A stretch of DNA of 8,551 nucleotides from NCBI GenBank assembly GCA_002420305.1, contig DIHT01000033.1:1-8551 (forward strand). Direction: 5' to 3'. This document shows positions 6,485-8,551 of this stretch, in pieces (within the stretch, counting starts at the first letter, position 1; the number at the start of each line of letters is the position of its first letter). This stretch comes from Akkermansiaceae bacterium UBA5689. GTDB lineage: Bacteria; Verrucomicrobiota; Verrucomicrobiia; Verrucomicrobiales; Akkermansiaceae. Both the position numbers and the translations under genes were made by a program. Below the pieces are notes generated by a model that was given only the letters and a program-made list of their open reading frames with translations, did no database searches and was not told where the DNA came from.

Positions 6485-8551
6485 TCAATGGTTGTAAATA
6501 AACTCCCGGCTATTCAAGAGAACCCAGACCAGGTCCTCGTAGGAATCGCGCAGGGCTTTCGGATCACTGTCGGCCGCCGCGAGGTGCTCCGCTGCGAGTT
6601 TGAGATCTGAGGCCCCGGCTGGCCGGGAGTAGGCCCGCAGGTAGAGCTCCTTGATCCGTTCCTCGTCGGAGAGAGAGCTGTTGCGGAGAAGCAGGGAGAC
6701 CCGGGAGAGAGGCGAGGCGAGCTTCGTGCTGGTCTCCTTGGAATTCACCAGTTGGACCGCTTGCGCGAGACTGAAAGTGGAAGTTCGCTCGCATTCGCAG
6801 GCGCTGGCCATGTTGGGACGGCCGAAGATCGCGAGGAAGTGGAATTCCCGAGCAAACTGGTCATCAGGAAGCTGGATGGCGCGGGCGCCCGCAGGCTGTC
6901 CCCGGAAGGAATCGCTCCCATTAGTCAGTTGGTTGATCGCATCGGCGAGCACTTCGGCTTGGAGTCTTCGGGGGTAGAAACGTGCGTAGTTCTGCTGATC
7001 ATCCTGGTTGTGCTCATTTGGGGCGCTGCTCAACTGGTAGGTCTCGCTGTTGCATATCAGCCGGATGAGAGATTTGAGATCGAATTTGCTCTGGACCACG
7101 TGTTGCTCGAGGGCGCTGAGAAGGGCAGGATGCGTGGGGGGGTTGGTGATACGCATGTCGTCCTCAGGATCCACGAGGCCGCGACCAAAGAAGTGTTTCC
7201 AGTATCGGTTTGAGATCATGCGCGCAAAATACGGATTTTCCGGGTCCACGACCCAGTCGGCGAGGGCCTGTCGAGGATCCTCTCCGGGAGAGAGGTCCAG
7301 AGTGCCTCGGCCTGGAAGTGCGGGTCTGATATCCTGCTCGCTACTGGGATTCTTTGCCACGGCGGTTTTGGACCGGTGAACAAAGGCGCCTTCTCCGGGG
7401 TGGGCAGGCTTGCTCTCCAGGGTAGTGAAGAAGGCAGCAAGACCATAGTAATCGTCCTGACTCCAGGTCTCATAAGGATGATGGTGGCACTGGGCGCATT
7501 GAAGGCGGATTCCAAGGAATACCTGACCCATGTCCTGCATGCGCTCCTTGTCCCCACCCACATTGCGGTACCATGCCACCGGGGGATTGTCTCGAATCGT
7601 CCCAGTGGCAGTCAGGATTTCGCTGACAAACTGGTCATAAGGCTTATTGGCCTGAATGGATTGCCGGATCCACTCGTGGAAGGCGTAGGTGTCAGGGCGA
7701 TGACGGTCATTCCGGCGCTGGTTTCGCAAGATCGATGCCCATTTTCCGGCAAAAAAGTCTGCGTGGCTGCTTCCCTCCAGCAGTTTATCGATGAGCTGAG
7801 AACGCTTGGCGGGAGAGTCATCAGCGAGAAAATCCTGAGTTTCCTGCAGAGAGGGGAGACGCCCGGCAATGTCGACAGTGACTCGGCGAAGGAAGGTTCC
7901 GTCATCGCAGGGCTCTGAGGGCGGAAGTCCCAGAGTCTGTAATTTGGCAAAAATGTGCGTGTCGATGAGGTTGCGCGGAGCGGGAATGTTTTCCACGGGA
8001 ACACCAAGGGGAACGGTCGCCCGAAACACGGTCATTTCTTCCCTGAATCGAACCATGACCGAGGCCGTGCCGCTCTTGCTCTTGAGTGTGACAAGTCCAA
8101 GGAGGTCGACCTCTGCCATGCTCTCGTCATTGGATTCATAGAGTGCAGCCCGGGTGATGTCTCTCGACGAACCATCGGTCATATGGGCTGTGACCCTCAG
8201 CTGCTGGGAGGCTTCTGCAAGGGTGATCCGTTCCGAGGGCATGACGACGATACGGTCTACGCCCGGTTCTTCGTCGGCAGGCTTGGCTCTCGAGCCGAGT
8301 TGTCCGATCCACCTGATCAGCGTTTGATAATCGTCCCCACCCGGCGTCAGTCTGGAGCCTCCCTTATGGGGCAGCTGGCCTGATCCCTTTAACACCAGCA
8401 GGCTATGGCTGGGTGCGGCTCGGAAGATCCTTCGTCCAAGCCCTTCCCTCAGATAGGCTCTGTCTTTCTCGGGCTCAAATCCCATTAAAGACAGGCGAAA
8501 GCTATTCTGGCCGCCGACCTTGCCGTGACAGCTTCCTCCATTGCATCCATG
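6485..8551 (-). CDS. DUF1549/DUF1553 protein with Cys-His motifs and BIG_2 domain, 5' partial
   Basis: The reading frame runs off the right edge. Before the ATG at 8485 it reads HGCNGGSCHGKVGGQNSFRL, conserved in this family, so the ATG is internal and the true start lies beyond 8551. Numbering from that Met, residues 1-70 continue the cytochrome-like N-terminal region. Residues 76-160 are a BIG_2 Ig-like domain (VDRIVVMPSERITL, TDGSSRDITRAALY, ASVMVRF). DUF1549 covers about 172-355 (NLIDTHIFAKLQTLGLPPSE, FLRRVTVDIAGRLPS), ending in CAQCHHHP (Cys330, Cys333, His334), a CXXCH haem-attachment-like motif. DUF1553 covers about 404-655 (NPYFARMISNRYWKHFFGRG, ACECERTSTFSLAQAVQLVN), and the protein ends at NSREFIYNH, typical of the family. 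Location is inferred to be extracytoplasmic; the signal peptide would be outside the window. Biochemical function is unknown. The downstream PPC gene on the same strand is the common partner of this family in PVC genomes. Family assignment is secure. Confidence 0.93.
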   Translation of the reverse strand, partial: HGCNGGSCHGKVGGQNSFRLSLMGFEPEKDRAYLREGLGRRIFRAAPSHSLLVLKGSGQLPHKGGSRLTPGGDDYQTLIRWIGQLGSRAKPADEEPGVDRIVVMPSERITLAEASQQLRVTAHMTDGSSRDITRAALYESNDESMAEVDLLGLVTLKSKSGTASVMVRFREEMTVFRATVPLGVPVENIPAPRNLIDTHIFAKLQTLGLPPSEPCDDGTFLRRVTVDIAGRLPSLQETQDFLADDSPAKRSQLIDKLLEGSSHADFFAGKWASILRNQRRNDRHRPDTYAFHEWIRQSIQANKPYDQFVSEILTATGTIRDNPPVAWYRNVGGDKERMQDMGQVFLGIRLQCAQCHHHPYETWSQDDYYGLAAFFTTLESKPAHPGEGAFVHRSKTAVAKNPSSEQDIRPALPGRGTLDLSPGEDPRQALADWVVDPENPYFARMISNRYWKHFFGRGLVDPEDDMRITNPPTHPALLSALEQHVVQSKFDLKSLIRLICNSETYQLSSAPNEHNQDDQQNYARFYPRRLQAEVLADAINQLTNGSDSFRGQPAGARAIQLPDDQFAREFHFLAIFGRPNMASACECERTSTFSLAQAVQLVNSKETSTKLASPLSRVSLLLRNSSLSDEERIKELYLRAYSRPAGASDLKLAAEHLAAADSDPKALRDSYEDLVWVLLNSREFIYNH

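Noticed and set aside
6752..7213. 153-codon forward open frame
   Set aside because: It is antisense to conserved DUF1553 sequence, with no independent coding evidence.
7376..7918. 180-codon forward open frame
   Set aside because: It is antisense to the conserved DUF1549 region including the CAQCH motif, and its translation resembles no family I recognise.
8483..8485. ATG as start of the DUF1549/DUF1553 gene
   Set aside because: Conserved in-frame family sequence lies upstream to the window edge, and no signal peptide follows this Met.

Overview
This window holds two blocks of genes that run towards each other, separated by a 45-base gap at 4010-4054. The protein families suggest a Gram-negative bacterium of the PVC superphylum (Planctomycetota/Verrucomicrobiota and relatives). 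The reverse-strand pair, a DUF1549/DUF1553 protein with Cys-His motifs followed by a PPC-domain secreted protein, is a signature arrangement of that group. I lean to Verrucomicrobiota over Planctomycetota because of the outer-membrane barrel plus Wza/Wzc-type export genes, but the sequence alone does not settle it.

Forward block (1-4009): the end of a capsule or exopolysaccharide (EPS) export operon. It contains the C-terminal part of an outer-membrane beta-barrel protein (cut by the left edge). Two bases later comes a short Wza-like polysaccharide export protein (OPX) with two SLBB domains. After a further 29 bases comes a Wzc-like polysaccharide co-polymerase fused to a BY-kinase with a 12-tyrosine tail. 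Together they look like a trans-envelope conduit: inner-membrane co-polymerase/kinase, periplasmic export protein, outer-membrane barrel. The OPX protein lacks the C-terminal helix that forms the outer-membrane pore in E. coli Wza, so the adjacent barrel may supply the pore. No glycosyltransferase, flippase or polymerase gene is in the window; any would lie to the left.

Reverse block (8551-4055): a large DUF1549/DUF1553 protein whose reading frame continues off the right edge. The ATG at 8485 is internal, because conserved family sequence with a CX4CH motif lies upstream of it. After 48 bases comes a secreted protein with two PPC domains and several Ig/IPT-like domains. The two are probably one transcription unit. 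The biochemical function of this family pair is not established.

There are no RNA genes, CRISPR arrays, insertion sequences or attachment sites that I can support, and no gene-free stretch over 300 bases. I do not see an obviously new multi-gene system. The most interesting points are the barrel/OPX pairing, the altered proline motif and Tyr-rich tail of the co-polymerase, and the poorly understood Cys-His protein/PPC pair.
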